DNA of 19,259 nt from Ghiorsea sp. (GCA_021772875.1 JAJFLD010000094.1:1-19259); one strand, 5' to 3'; numbered from the stretch's first letter, positions 9,135 to 16,973 are shown. Program-made: numbers and translations. Notes: generated from the sequence alone by a model not told the origin.

Positions 9135-10178
9135 TTACAATGCCCACGCATGTTTACTGCTGCCAGCAATCCTGCCAACGGTCATACCAAGCGATTTCAC
9201 AATCAACAAACAACCCATCCAATAGGCTTGCATCCAGCCCAAGACATGATCAACACCTGCTGCTTTCTTTTTTAAAAACCTAGCCATGTGAAAGATATAA
9301 AGCGGCACTAAAATCACCACTGGCCAATAAACAAGGCTGAGCAAAAGCAAAAACAACAATTTCTTATCCGCAGGACGCAGATGAATGGAAATATACATCG
9401 AAACTAGTGGTAACACTTGAGGCTTGAGATCAGTTTGTAACCCAGGCTGACCAAATTTTTCGAGCAACCTGGCGTGCGCACGGCCATAAGAAATCATTTT
9501 TTGAAACATATTACGAATACCCGATTGATGTATATGTCTCACACTTAAAGCAGGGTGATAAAGAATTTTTTCATGGTGTAAATAAATCCTGTTGCACAAA
9601 TCAACATCTTCTCCAGAGCTATCTAAACACACATCAAAACCTGATAAGGCATGAAATAAATCTTTTTGCAGCCAAAGATTGGCAGAAGCAAAACCTCGCC
9701 CACCTTCTGGGCCTCCGTGGTCAACCCAATGTTCTTCCATGCCTACGGATAGGCTTAACAATCCCATAAGTTTTGCGCTGCTATCGCCTTCCATGGTTCC
9801 CCATGCAGGGCCTGCCATGGCTACGGGTTTTTGCGCTTGAATGAAATCAAATCCACTTGAGAGCCAATTTTTACCTGGTTCACAATCAGAATCTGTAAAA
9901 GCAATCCAACTGCCTTTGGCCTCGGCAACACCTCTGTTGCGGGCGGCGGCGGCACCTCTTGTTTTTTCATGCACAAGTTTGAGCGGCATATCACAATGTT
10001 GTTGCCATTGCTCTACCATAGCCACACTTTGATCGGTGGAACCATTATCAACAATAATCACTTCATAAGCTGTAAAATCTTGTTCAGCCAAGGCTGTCAA
10101 ACAACGTACTAAAGTTGCTGCTGCATTGTAACAAGGCACAACCACAGAAATGTCAATACCATGCTTTGCACTCAGCAT
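9135..10178 (-). CDS. Glycosyltransferase family 2 protein with membrane-associated C-terminus
   Basis: A 347-residue GT2 enzyme. The N-terminal nucleotide-sugar fold starts DISVVVPCYNAA (9-20) and continues with VIIVDNGSTD (40-49), ARNRGVAEAKGSW (79-91), the metal-binding TDSDCEPG (95-102), and SGEDVDLCNR (188-197) with the likely catalytic acidic residues. After about residue 272 there is a hydrophobic region (LLFLLLLSLVYWPVVILV) and a second weaker one (about 319-333), suggesting membrane attachment, as in the neighbouring downstream GT2. The ATG is one base after the upstream stop. The two adjacent membrane-tailed GT2 genes may be paralogues that act in sequence; this is inference. Confidence 0.91.
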   Translation of the reverse strand: MLSAKHGIDISVVVPCYNAAATLVRCLTALAEQDFTAYEVIIVDNGSTDQSVAMVEQWQQHCDMPLKLVHEKTRGAAAARNRGVAEAKGSWIAFTDSDCEPGKNWLSSGFDFIQAQKPVAMAGPAWGTMEGDSSAKLMGLLSLSVGMEEHWVDHGGPEGGRGFASANLWLQKDLFHALSGFDVCLDSSGEDVDLCNRIYLHHEKILYHPALSVRHIHQSGIRNMFQKMISYGRAHARLLEKFGQPGLQTDLKPQVLPLVSMYISIHLRPADKKLLFLLLLSLVYWPVVILVPLYIFHMARFLKKKAAGVDHVLGWMQAYWMGCLLIVKSLGMTVGRIAGSSKHAWAL

Positions 10179-10179
10179 T

Positions 10180-11157
10180 TTATTGCACCCATATCTTGGT
10201 CACCACGCCTTGATTGCTTTGCGCAATCACAGCTTGATCGGTCTGTATGCGCTGCAATAACCTTTTTTTCCTGCCTTCTCTCACTTGCGGAAAACGTGCC
10301 AGCGCATCAAAAAAAGCCAAAATTCGCCAGTGCTGTTGCGGTGCTAAACCACGAATCAAATGCAAAGGTATCCAAAGCAGATGTTGCAATAGTAATTTTT
10401 TATCGCTTATATTTAACCAATGAAAAAGGTAGGCATTACGTTGCGAAGTACGCTCAACACTTGCCGGGCGAAAGTGCTTTTTAATTGAGCCTGTTTCGGC
10501 ATGTAAAAACAAAGCCTGAGGAAAATACAAATTGCGCCAACCTCTTATCAACGCTCGGTAGCTCAAGTCTGTATCTTCCCAATAAAAGGGGCTAAAAATT
10601 TCATCAAAGCCACCCAAGGTATGAAGCATCTCCCGCCTAAACAGACCTGCCCCACCCGAACAAACTGGAAAGGCTTGGCTATGCGCTGTTGATGCAGCAA
10701 GGCGAACAATAAAAAAACGTAACATGCCTCTTTCGCGATGAATCTGCATGGCCATATGTGCATAATCATCTGCCTCAAGCCTTTTAACGCGTGCAATAGC
10801 AGGCCGCACCGCAAAAACATCTGCTGCACAACTTTCAGCATAGTCTAACAACATTTCAACAGCATTTTTTTCTGGCACCATGTCATTATTCAGCAGCAAA
10901 ACCCATTCACCTGAAGCCGCTGCAATGCCACTGTTGCACGCAGCGGAAAAACCACCGTTTTTCTCCCTTTGCACCAACTTGACCCAACTGCTGTAATCTT
11001 TTTGTAAACGGCTGCATGTATCATCCACGCCACCATCATCAACAACAATCACCTCAACCTCAGGCGCAATAGCTTGGATTGCTGTTTGCAGTGCTGTAAG
11101 TGTTTCCTCTAACATCACCCACGCATTCCACGTAGGAATGACTACAGACAGCCTCAC
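10180..11157 (-). CDS. Glycosyltransferase family 2 protein (rhamnosyltransferase-like)
   Basis: A 325-residue GT2 enzyme. It starts RLSVVIPTWNAW, has VIVVDDGGVDDT (36-47), the NGGFSAACNSGI stretch (67-78), NNDM (90-93) as the metal-binding position, SGGAGLFRREM (167-177) and WEDTDLSYR (193-201) with the acidic catalytic residues. The GGF.aA.N.Gi and WEDtDLsyR motifs are typical of the rhamnosyl/galactofuranosyl-type GT2 subgroup, but the sugar cannot be assigned. The start codon is GTG and overlaps the upstream methyltransferase stop as GTGA, so translation is probably coupled. The C-terminal 70 residues are basic and contain no clear membrane segment, unlike the two GT2 proteins downstream. 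Confidence 0.91.
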   Translation of the reverse strand: MRLSVVIPTWNAWVMLEETLTALQTAIQAIAPEVEVIVVDDGGVDDTCSRLQKDYSSWVKLVQREKNGGFSAACNSGIAAASGEWVLLLNNDMVPEKNAVEMLLDYAESCAADVFAVRPAIARVKRLEADDYAHMAMQIHRERGMLRFFIVRLAASTAHSQAFPVCSGGAGLFRREMLHTLGGFDEIFSPFYWEDTDLSYRALIRGWRNLYFPQALFLHAETGSIKKHFRPASVERTSQRNAYLFHWLNISDKKLLLQHLLWIPLHLIRGLAPQQHWRILAFFDALARFPQVREGRKKRLLQRIQTDQAVIAQSNQGVVTKIWVQ

Positions 11158-11783
11158 GCTTTCTTCACTGCCTCAACAAAATATTGAAACGATAAAAGAT
11201 GATCCCAACGGCCACGTGTCCAGCGGTTAAGTTTTTGTTTTTTCTTGCCCATATTTCCTTCAATACGGACAATCTCTAAACCTGCCCCTTCAACCATAGC
11301 GCAAATGCCATCACGGGTAAAAAAGCGCAGATGTGTTCTATCCAGAATTCCTGCATCCACATAGGTGAACCTGCCATGCCAAAACAATTGCCACGATACA
11401 TTCCAATAGGCCACATTGGGAATCGAAATATAAACCGTGCCACCCACTTCCATTTTTTCCACCATGCTTTGCAAACATGTCCAAGGGTCTACCAAATGCT
11501 CTAACAAATCACCACATACAACGGTGCCAGCATCTTGAAAACAGGCGAGATTTTCCATCACATCACCAACAAAAACTTGGTCAAACACCTTCTCGGCCAC
11601 CGTTGCTGCCTCAGGATTGATTTCAATGCCTATGCTCGCGCCCTTCACCCGCCCTTCTGCTTTGAGTTGCGCAAGCATTTGTCCTTGACCACAACCCACC
11701 TCAACATAAGGCGCTTGAAAATTTCGCATCCATGCCCGTAGCTCAGGACGATTTGTTGAAAAATATACTGATTTACCCGACAC
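11154..11783 (-). CDS. Class I SAM-dependent methyltransferase
   Basis: A 209-residue methyltransferase of the Methyltransf_11/23 type. Motif I is VEVGCGQGQ (27-35), the acidic end of strand 2 is IGIEINPEA (51-59), FVGDV (71-75) is motif II, and CGDLLEHLVDP (90-100) is the motif typical of small-molecule methyltransferases in glycan clusters. Its likely job is to methylate a sugar of the repeat unit or cap the chain, since it lies between two GT2 genes. It starts with GTG, with a purine-rich AGGGG sequence about 11 nt upstream. Its stop overlaps the next gene by 4 nt. There is a 34-nt gap from the preceding glycosyltransferase gene that contains part of a stem-loop. Confidence 0.88.
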   Translation of the reverse strand: MSGKSVYFSTNRPELRAWMRNFQAPYVEVGCGQGQMLAQLKAEGRVKGASIGIEINPEAATVAEKVFDQVFVGDVMENLACFQDAGTVVCGDLLEHLVDPWTCLQSMVEKMEVGGTVYISIPNVAYWNVSWQLFWHGRFTYVDAGILDRTHLRFFTRDGICAMVEGAGLEIVRIEGNMGKKKQKLNRWTRGRWDHLLSFQYFVEAVKKA

Positions 11784-11811
11784 GCCTTTCCCCTAACTTA
11801 CCATAAATATC

Positions 11812-11832
11812 ACAGCCTCATTTGGAGGCTGT
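11812..11832 (-). promoter_or_regulatory. Stem-loop around a stop codon inside the polysaccharide operon
   Basis: A perfect 8-bp inverted repeat (ACAGCCTC, 5-nt loop, GAGGCTGT on the plus strand) spans the last codons and the stop of the upstream GT2 gene. Its TGA lies at the stem-loop border. No run of T follows on the minus strand, so it is not a standard intrinsic terminator. It could stabilise the mRNA 3' end, attenuate expression or affect initiation of the methyltransferase gene 29 nt further on. The structure is seen directly; the role is inference. Confidence 0.5.
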
Positions 11833-12822
11833 ATAAGCAAACATATCCTTCAATACACTACGCCAACCACCAGAATAGAGAAAATAGTGCTTGTTCACAA
11901 CCTCACGCCCGATATAACGCCAACGTTTTAACCATGACACATCGCCACAAGCTATGCTTGCCCTTAGCTTTAAGTGCTGCACACAGCCAGTGATGTTTTG
12001 CTTTGCCAAAATGCTAACATACTCACCCTGCTGCAAGCGTGACACCAGCAATTGATAGCGCTCGGCTTTGTTTAAATAATCTTGGGCTACAGTGCGCTGG
12101 GCAGCATTAAGCTGCTCACGTAAACCATCTTGCTTTTCGCGTGCGCCACACACATTGTGATGATGTTGACGGTATTGAATCAGACATTGTTGCGTAAAAC
12201 CAACCTTAGACACTGCCGCTAACAACAACACTATCCATGCATCATGCGGCCAAGTTGTTTCAATGGGTAGATATAAGTCGCGAAACTTGCTGCGGAAAGC
12301 CATGGTCGCACCGGCCACCACATTGCGGCGCAAAAGCACAGTTAAGGCATCGCCTGCTTCAACCATGGCTTGTTCATGCCCATCAAAACCAAGCGTCTGC
12401 CAAAAGCTATATCCCAAAGTGTGCAAATCTTCATCCACAACATCAGCATTTGAAAATACCAAACCCATATCTGCATCGGCTGCAAACATGGCACAAAATA
12501 TTTGCAGTTTTTCAGGGTGCCAAACATCGTCTTGATCAGCTAAAACGATAATCTCACCTGAACAAATACTTATCGCCTTTTCAAAGTTTTTTGTTACACC
12601 AAGTTGGGGTTGATTCACCAGCACTTGCACAGACAAGTCTACACTCTTGGCAAATGCCTTTGCCACTTCAAGGGTTGCATCTTGCGAGTTATCATCAACA
12701 ATAATTATTTCATCGGGCAATCTTGTTTGCTGGGCTATGCTGTCTAACTGCGCTTTCAGATAAGCTTGGCCGCGGTAAGTACACACAGCCACAGAAACAC
12801 GAGGGTCGTTTGGCACAAGCAT
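11818..12822 (-). CDS. Glycosyltransferase family 2 protein (RfbF-like subgroup)
   Basis: A 334-residue GT2 enzyme. The N-terminus RVSVAVCTYRGQAYLKAQLDSI, then IIIVDDNSQDAT (39-50), LGVTKNFEKAI (74-84) and especially ADQDDVWHPEKL (95-106) mark the subgroup that includes dTDP-rhamnosyltransferases such as RfbF. The later WPHDAWI (191-197) and YRQHHHNVCG (217-226) fit the same subgroup. Rhamnose transfer is therefore plausible but not shown. A good ribosome site (GGAAGG) lies 5 nt before the ATG, which follows the flippase stop by 42 nt. The C-terminal 100 residues are basic and of uncertain role. Confidence 0.92.
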   Translation of the reverse strand: MLVPNDPRVSVAVCTYRGQAYLKAQLDSIAQQTRLPDEIIIVDDNSQDATLEVAKAFAKSVDLSVQVLVNQPQLGVTKNFEKAISICSGEIIVLADQDDVWHPEKLQIFCAMFAADADMGLVFSNADVVDEDLHTLGYSFWQTLGFDGHEQAMVEAGDALTVLLRRNVVAGATMAFRSKFRDLYLPIETTWPHDAWIVLLLAAVSKVGFTQQCLIQYRQHHHNVCGAREKQDGLREQLNAAQRTVAQDYLNKAERYQLLVSRLQQGEYVSILAKQNITGCVQHLKLRASIACGDVSWLKRWRYIGREVVNKHYFLYSGGWRSVLKDMFAYTASK

Positions 12823-12864
12823 GATTTCCTTCCCCCCTTTTTTTATGGCCTCAAATACACAGTC

Positions 12865-14292
12865 TCAAGATGATTTGCGCACAAACATAAATTGATTTAA
12901 TTTCTTCAGCCATACCAATTTACATACACCAAAAACTATCGCACCAAGCAAAGCCAATGGCACATACAACCAATCCCACCATCCAGGCGTGGCTAAAATA
13001 GCCGTACCCAAGAGTAGCTGCAATGCCACAAGTTTCAAAAACCACCAGCCATCACTGACCAAATGATCTCGAACCATCCAAGTCCAAGCCCGATGTGTCA
13101 AAATAAGCTGCGTCAACATCACACAAAAAACAATGCCTGACATACCAAACCACTGACCCATGAGCCAATACATTGGTGTTGCCAGCAGCAAGGCGCCAAT
13201 GGCCCAACGCGCTGCTTTGGGCTGCCAGCCCCAGGCAGATACAACCGAACCAATCACCGCGCCTAATGCATAAAGTGGCGACATCATGGCATAAAGAATC
13301 AACCACTTCGCCCCATCAGAGAAATTTTCGCCATAAATCCATGTCATCCATAATTGCGCACCTGCTGAAATAAAGGTGCCACTGAGCAGCATAATAAGAG
13401 CTAATAAAGCTATCGAAGGTTCGATGAGCTTTCGTGCTTGCGCGACATTTTTTTCTTTATTTAAAGACGATATCATAGGAAAAAGTGTGCTTGCTATTGA
13501 AATACCAACAAACACAAGTATGAGTGATAAGGTTTGCCCTGCTGCATAAGAAGCAATTTCTTCTGGTTTCTTTTGAAAACCAAGAATCACCAAATCCATG
13601 CGGCTAAGTAGCCCTGTTGCCACGGCTGCCACACCAAAAGGAACTGCCGCTTTGGCAAAATCCATGAATGAAACACTGCTCTCAGGCGAAGACTCCCATG
13701 GCTGTTTTAGCATCCACCACCACAGCACGACAAGCACCAACAGCTCCCAAAACAAAAGCTGTTTGGCAATAAGAATCAAATCCGCACTCGGGCTAAAGGC
13801 GATAAGAATGACAAGTATTGTGCCGCCCAAACGTTCAATTGAGCCCCACACAGCTGAAGCGACCAATTGTTGATGGCCAACGACTACACCAAGTGAAATG
13901 CGCATAGCTGTCCATAAAAGTGCATAACCCAACAACCAAAAGCGCAACTGTGTTGCCACTGTGCTTTCATCTTGCATAAACGTGGTTGCCAAAAAGACCA
14001 AAATGACCAAACAAGCCACACCCATAGATGTGAGCAGCGCATATTTAACAAGAAATTTCCAAAGCATGGGCATCAAGGAAACTTCGCGTATTAAAGTTAC
14101 TCTTATGCCCGTATCTGCAATGGCAGCTAAGGATACGGCAAGTGCATATGCCGTAGCATAAAGTCCATAATCCGACTCGCCCATACCTCGCGCAATAGCC
14201 CAAGGCAAAAGGAATGCTGAAAAATTTGCAATAAGTTGGGCAACTGCAATCGCCGAGGAACCTTTTAAGATTTTCCTGGCTAAGTCACTCAT
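12865..14292 (-). CDS. Oligosaccharide flippase (Wzx-like, MOP superfamily)
   Basis: A 475-residue, highly hydrophobic protein with roughly a dozen or more predicted membrane segments. Its N-terminus KILKGSSAIAVAQLIANFSAFLLPWAIARGMGESDYGLYATAYALA has the pattern of polysaccharide-biosynthesis flippases: an amphipathic start, a first helix, and the conserved G..dyGlya motif. Such proteins move undecaprenyl-linked oligosaccharide repeat units across the inner membrane. Placement at the head of a glycosyltransferase cluster supports this. The ATG has no evident ribosome-binding site; it overlaps the stop of a possible 35-codon ORF as ATGA, so its translation may depend on that ORF. The exact glycan is unknown. 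Confidence 0.9.
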   Translation of the reverse strand: MSDLARKILKGSSAIAVAQLIANFSAFLLPWAIARGMGESDYGLYATAYALAVSLAAIADTGIRVTLIREVSLMPMLWKFLVKYALLTSMGVACLVILVFLATTFMQDESTVATQLRFWLLGYALLWTAMRISLGVVVGHQQLVASAVWGSIERLGGTILVILIAFSPSADLILIAKQLLFWELLVLVVLWWWMLKQPWESSPESSVSFMDFAKAAVPFGVAAVATGLLSRMDLVILGFQKKPEEIASYAAGQTLSLILVFVGISIASTLFPMISSLNKEKNVAQARKLIEPSIALLALIMLLSGTFISAGAQLWMTWIYGENFSDGAKWLILYAMMSPLYALGAVIGSVVSAWGWQPKAARWAIGALLLATPMYWLMGQWFGMSGIVFCVMLTQLILTHRAWTWMVRDHLVSDGWWFLKLVALQLLLGTAILATPGWWDWLYVPLALLGAIVFGVCKLVWLKKLNQFMFVRKSS

Positions 14293-14396
14293 GGCATATA
14301 CATCTGTCTGTTTAAATGTGTTGCAGCAACCTTCAAACCCACTTCAACAATAGCTTTGTCAAAACTCAACCATCCCTGAAGCACATAAGCTTTCAT
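14289..14396 (-). CDS. Possible 35-residue coupled small ORF upstream of the flippase
   Basis: A short frame from an ATG at 14394-14396 encodes MKAYVLQGWLSFDKAIVEVG and 15 more residues, ending MYMP. It has a good AAGGA ribosome site 9 nt upstream and its TGA overlaps the flippase ATG as ATGA, while the flippase itself lacks a ribosome site. That arrangement suggests a translated leader or coupling peptide. I do not recognise the family; the first eight residues faintly recall zinc-type alcohol dehydrogenases, so a degraded remnant is an alternative. It has no clear membrane segment. It fills most of the gap between the flavoprotein gene and the flippase. Confidence 0.4.
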   Translation of the reverse strand: MKAYVLQGWLSFDKAIVEVGLKVAATHLNRQMYMP

Positions 14397-14431
14397 GTTT
14401 GCGTTTCCTTTTGATGCGCCTTGATTTTAAA

Positions 14432-15832
14432 TTAGTCGCCTGTTGCAATGCGGTCGACGAGTTCTTTGACTGTCGGAATAAAACCATTGGCGTAGAAGGG
14501 GTCTTGGGCAAATTTGTATGCTGCATGACCAGAAAACATCAATCCATTTTCAGGTGCGCCGCCGTATGCTGATTTAAGCAATGTTTTTTGAATACAAAAA
14601 CTGCGTGGGTCAGCCTTGCGGCCTGTGGTGCCTTTTTCATTATCTGCCCAATTGCTGAATTTACATTGCGATAAACAACCCATGCAATCCAACTGATCTT
14701 GGCGAATTTCTGTCGCTTTATCAGGGCTTACAAAAACCAAAGTTGAATCAGGTGTCATCAAAGGTTTGGTAAACCCTTCTGCCATCCAACGTTCTGCACT
14801 GCTTTTACCATGTTGTGTTAAATAAACTTCCCGATTGCGCACACCAAAAATAAATGGTGTGGTGTGATCATCAGCCGGATGATCCATGAAAGCAATTTCG
14901 CGCTCTGCACGTTGATACAATTCTTCTAAGAAATTATTGCGCACTGCCGATGAATAAAAACCTGTCGGCGAGAAGGGATTCAATGCCACGTCGCCTTCTT
15001 TTAAGCTTAATAAGGTTTTGCCCCACGAATCACGCACAGGGCTTTCTTGGGTAAGCAAAGGCCGTGTCCCAAATTGGAAAATTACTGGGCCAATGTCTGG
15101 ATTACCAATCCAATGTTCCCAATCACGCAAATACCACACGCCACCTGCCATCACGATAGGTGTTTCCTGCAAACCAAATGAATTCATGGTTGCTCTAAGT
15201 TCTTTCACACGCGGATAAGGATCTTCAGGTCTATCAAAGCGCTCAGTATTTGACAGCCCATTATGTCCGCCAGCCAGCCATGGGTCTTCATAAACTACGC
15301 CACCAAGCAGCTCTGGTGCTTTGCGGTACGAACGCAACCACAATGCACGGAATGCACGTGCCGATGAAATAATAGGGTAATAATAAACGCCATATTGGGC
15401 AGCAATCGTTGCCAACTTAAATGGCATACCTGCACCACAAGTGACACCATGCACCAAACCTTTTGCACCTTCTAAAACACCATGCAAAACACGTTCTGCG
15501 CCGCCCATTTCCCAGAGCACATTCACATGCAAACGGCCATTGCCACCCGACACTTCATGTGCTTCGCGCAACTGCGTAAGCCCGCCTTGAATACCATAAG
15601 CCACCAATTCTTCAAAGCGCTCTTTGCGGCTTTTCCCTTTGTAATGTACGGGGATAATTTTGCCATCCGCATCATGGCTGCTTGCATTCACTGCCGAAAC
15701 TGTGCCAATACCGCCAGCTTTTGCCCAAGCGCCAGCAGTTAAACCTGTGGAGACACCAACACCTTTGCCACCTTCAATAAGCGGCAATACTTCTTTACCT
15801 GATATTTTCATCGTTTCTAAATTGAATGACAT
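14432..15832 (-). CDS. Nitronate monooxygenase / NPD-family FMN oxidoreductase, long form
   Basis: A 466-residue protein of the 2-nitropropane dioxygenase/nitronate monooxygenase TIM-barrel family, which uses FMN and oxidises nitronates or acts as an NAD(P)H-dependent flavin oxidoreductase. Supporting stretches are GGKGVGVSTGLTAGAWAKAGGIG (21-43), HVNVLW (102-107), the AGGHNG loop (187-192, with the family histidine), MAGGVW (228-233, flavin phosphate site) and QFGTRPLL (253-260). It is longer than the usual 320-360 residues. The C-terminal extension holds four cysteines, C-x2-C-x3-C (383, 386, 390) and Cys413, that could bind a metal or Fe-S cluster; this is inference. A strong ribosome site AAGGAG is 5 nt before the ATG. 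A palindrome upstream resembles the one at marR. Function is uncertain within the family. Confidence 0.85.
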   Translation of the reverse strand: MSFNLETMKISGKEVLPLIEGGKGVGVSTGLTAGAWAKAGGIGTVSAVNASSHDADGKIIPVHYKGKSRKERFEELVAYGIQGGLTQLREAHEVSGGNGRLHVNVLWEMGGAERVLHGVLEGAKGLVHGVTCGAGMPFKLATIAAQYGVYYYPIISSARAFRALWLRSYRKAPELLGGVVYEDPWLAGGHNGLSNTERFDRPEDPYPRVKELRATMNSFGLQETPIVMAGGVWYLRDWEHWIGNPDIGPVIFQFGTRPLLTQESPVRDSWGKTLLSLKEGDVALNPFSPTGFYSSAVRNNFLEELYQRAEREIAFMDHPADDHTTPFIFGVRNREVYLTQHGKSSAERWMAEGFTKPLMTPDSTLVFVSPDKATEIRQDQLDCMGCLSQCKFSNWADNEKGTTGRKADPRSFCIQKTLLKSAYGGAPENGLMFSGHAAYKFAQDPFYANGFIPTVKELVDRIATGD

Positions 15833-15845
15833 AGGTGCTCCTTAA

Positions 15846-15862
15846 GCATAATTAGAATATGC
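15846..15862. promoter_or_regulatory. Imperfect 17-bp palindrome upstream of the flavoprotein gene, possible MarR-type operator
   Basis: GCATA-7 nt-TATGC lies 13 nt upstream of the nitronate monooxygenase ATG. Together with the adjacent bases it contains, on the minus strand, the 10-mer GTTGCATATT (15856-15865), which is also present in the palindrome upstream of marR. Size and symmetry suit a winged-helix dimer. Binding by the nearby MarR protein is inferred, not shown. Confidence 0.4.
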
Positions 15863-15959
15863 AACCTTCCTCCACTTAGGGACGCCAAAGGGGAAAATTA
15901 AACATATTCAATCAAAAAATAGTCGTGTCCGGCAGCATAAGCAATACTGACCTTTTTAA

Positions 15960-16027
15960 CAAGTTTCTTGCGTTTTATGACGCCTCATTTTTCTTAAAAA
16001 AAACTTGCCTGAATCATCACCCCAAGC
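15960..16027. repeat. Inverted-repeat cluster between cytochrome and flavoprotein genes, possible weak terminator
   Basis: The 220-nt gap between the two genes holds a 7-bp inverted repeat (CAAGTTT at 15960-15966, AAACTTG at 16001-16007) enclosing a smaller hairpin (GCGT-6 nt-ACGC, 15970-15983). On the minus strand, a weak 5-bp stem (16027-16023 with 16007-16003) is followed by eight T (16003-15996), so it could end the marR-cytochrome transcript. The stem is too short to be sure. No gene is visible in this gap. Confidence 0.3.
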
Positions 16028-16052
16028 ACAGCAATGGGTTAAAGATCGCAAT

Positions 16053-16523
16053 CTACTTCACCAAGGGCAATTCATACATACTATGGCATGCGATACAGTT
16101 GTTCATCGTTTGCGCATATTTTATTTGAATCTCTTTTACGGGTTTTCTTTCTTTTGCCATATCTGCAATATCATCAAAGGCATAATGAAGCCCAAACCCA
16201 AGTTTTTTAAACTCTAACGGTAGCTTAGCGCGCAAAGCAAAATCCACTGTTGCGATTGCGCTGCTTCCGAGTGGCCGTGCGGCAGCTTCAACAGCGTCCA
16301 AATCCTCATTTGCGAGTGCTTCAACTATCACTTGTGTGGTTTCCAAAAGAAAACGCATTTCCCCAAGCACGGCTTGTCGCTCCATAGGGCTAAGCACAAC
16401 TGCCGTTCTACCTTCTTCTCCCTCAACTGTGTTACCTAACACGATAAATTTATAAGCAACGCCTGCCAAAACTGCGAGCAGCAAACCAATCATCACTATC
16501 CAGTGTGGTGTGGTGTTTTTCAT
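16053..16523 (-). CDS. Membrane-anchored cytochrome c'-like (class II) haem protein
   Basis: A 156-residue protein with one N-terminal hydrophobic segment (about 9-29) that could be an anchor or uncleaved signal. A helical domain follows and ends with the haem c site CIACH (143-147) near the C-terminus. A four-helix bundle with C-terminal CxxCH is the layout of class II cytochromes c (c' and c-556). Met56 in the first helix could be the sixth iron ligand, as in c-556; if not, the iron would be five-coordinate and able to bind NO, as in c'. It acts on the periplasmic side. Its ribosome site AAGGAG lies in the last codons of marR, 6 nt before the ATG, so the two genes are coupled. The short spacing suggests it is a regulated partner of the MarR protein. 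Confidence 0.82.
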   Translation of the reverse strand: MKNTTPHWIVMIGLLLAVLAGVAYKFIVLGNTVEGEEGRTAVVLSPMERQAVLGEMRFLLETTQVIVEALANEDLDAVEAAARPLGSSAIATVDFALRAKLPLEFKKLGFGLHYAFDDIADMAKERKPVKEIQIKYAQTMNNCIACHSMYELPLVK

Positions 16524-16526
16524 ATC

Positions 16527-16973
16527 TTACTCCTTGATTAACTTTGCTGTTATCTTTTGTAATGTATTGATAGTGGTTTGTTTGTCTGCCTCAGGCACAT
16601 CGGCAAGCACCTCGTTTTGAAAATCACCGACCACACGCATCAAGCTTTGTATGTTTTCTCGCCCGTAATCCGTGAGGTGAATACAAAAATGGCGCCTATC
16701 CGCCTCATGCATTCTGCGCGCAATAAATCCTTTTTTAACAAGCCCATCCAACCGTCTTGTGATGGTGGTTTTGTCACGCATCATCAATTTAGCAATCTGC
16801 ATTTGCGTTAAACCATCTTGTTTAAACACCCGAAACAAAATACCAAAATCTTGTGCTGTAAGCGCATAACCCAGCGCTGAAAAACGCCTACTCACTTCCT
16901 CTGCCATCAAATAAGCCACGCGGTTCACATGAAAACCAATCGCCCTATCCAAATCTAAATCAATCTTGGCCAT
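16527..16973 (-). CDS. MarR-family transcriptional regulator
   Basis: A 148-residue winged-helix regulator. The DNA-binding domain has LTQMQIAKLMMRDKTTITRRLDGLVKKG (55-82), with DKTTITRRLDGLV as recognition helix, and the wing DRRHFCIHLT (92-101) carrying the family Asp-Arg-Arg signature. The N- and C-terminal helices would form the dimer interface. I use the ATG at 16971-16973, because AGGAG lies 5 nt upstream; a GTG two codons earlier would overlap this site. It is followed at once by the cytochrome gene, and a palindrome suitable for autoregulation lies 34 nt upstream. A single cysteine in the wing (Cys97) could be redox-sensitive, but this is speculation. The ligand is unknown. Confidence 0.92.
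   Translation of the reverse strand: MAKIDLDLDRAIGFHVNRVAYLMAEEVSRRFSALGYALTAQDFGILFRVFKQDGLTQMQIAKLMMRDKTTITRRLDGLVKKGFIARRMHEADRRHFCIHLTDYGRENIQSLMRVVGDFQNEVLADVPEADKQTTINTLQKITAKLIKE

Noticed and set aside
9131..9178. Longer start for the GT2 protein at 8180-9130
   Set aside because: It would overlap the upstream gene and place unusual residues before the conserved first beta strand.
12838..12844. Run of seven T on the plus strand as a terminator
   Set aside because: No plus-strand gene precedes it and no stem lies next to it; on the minus strand it is an A/G-rich stretch before a ribosome site.
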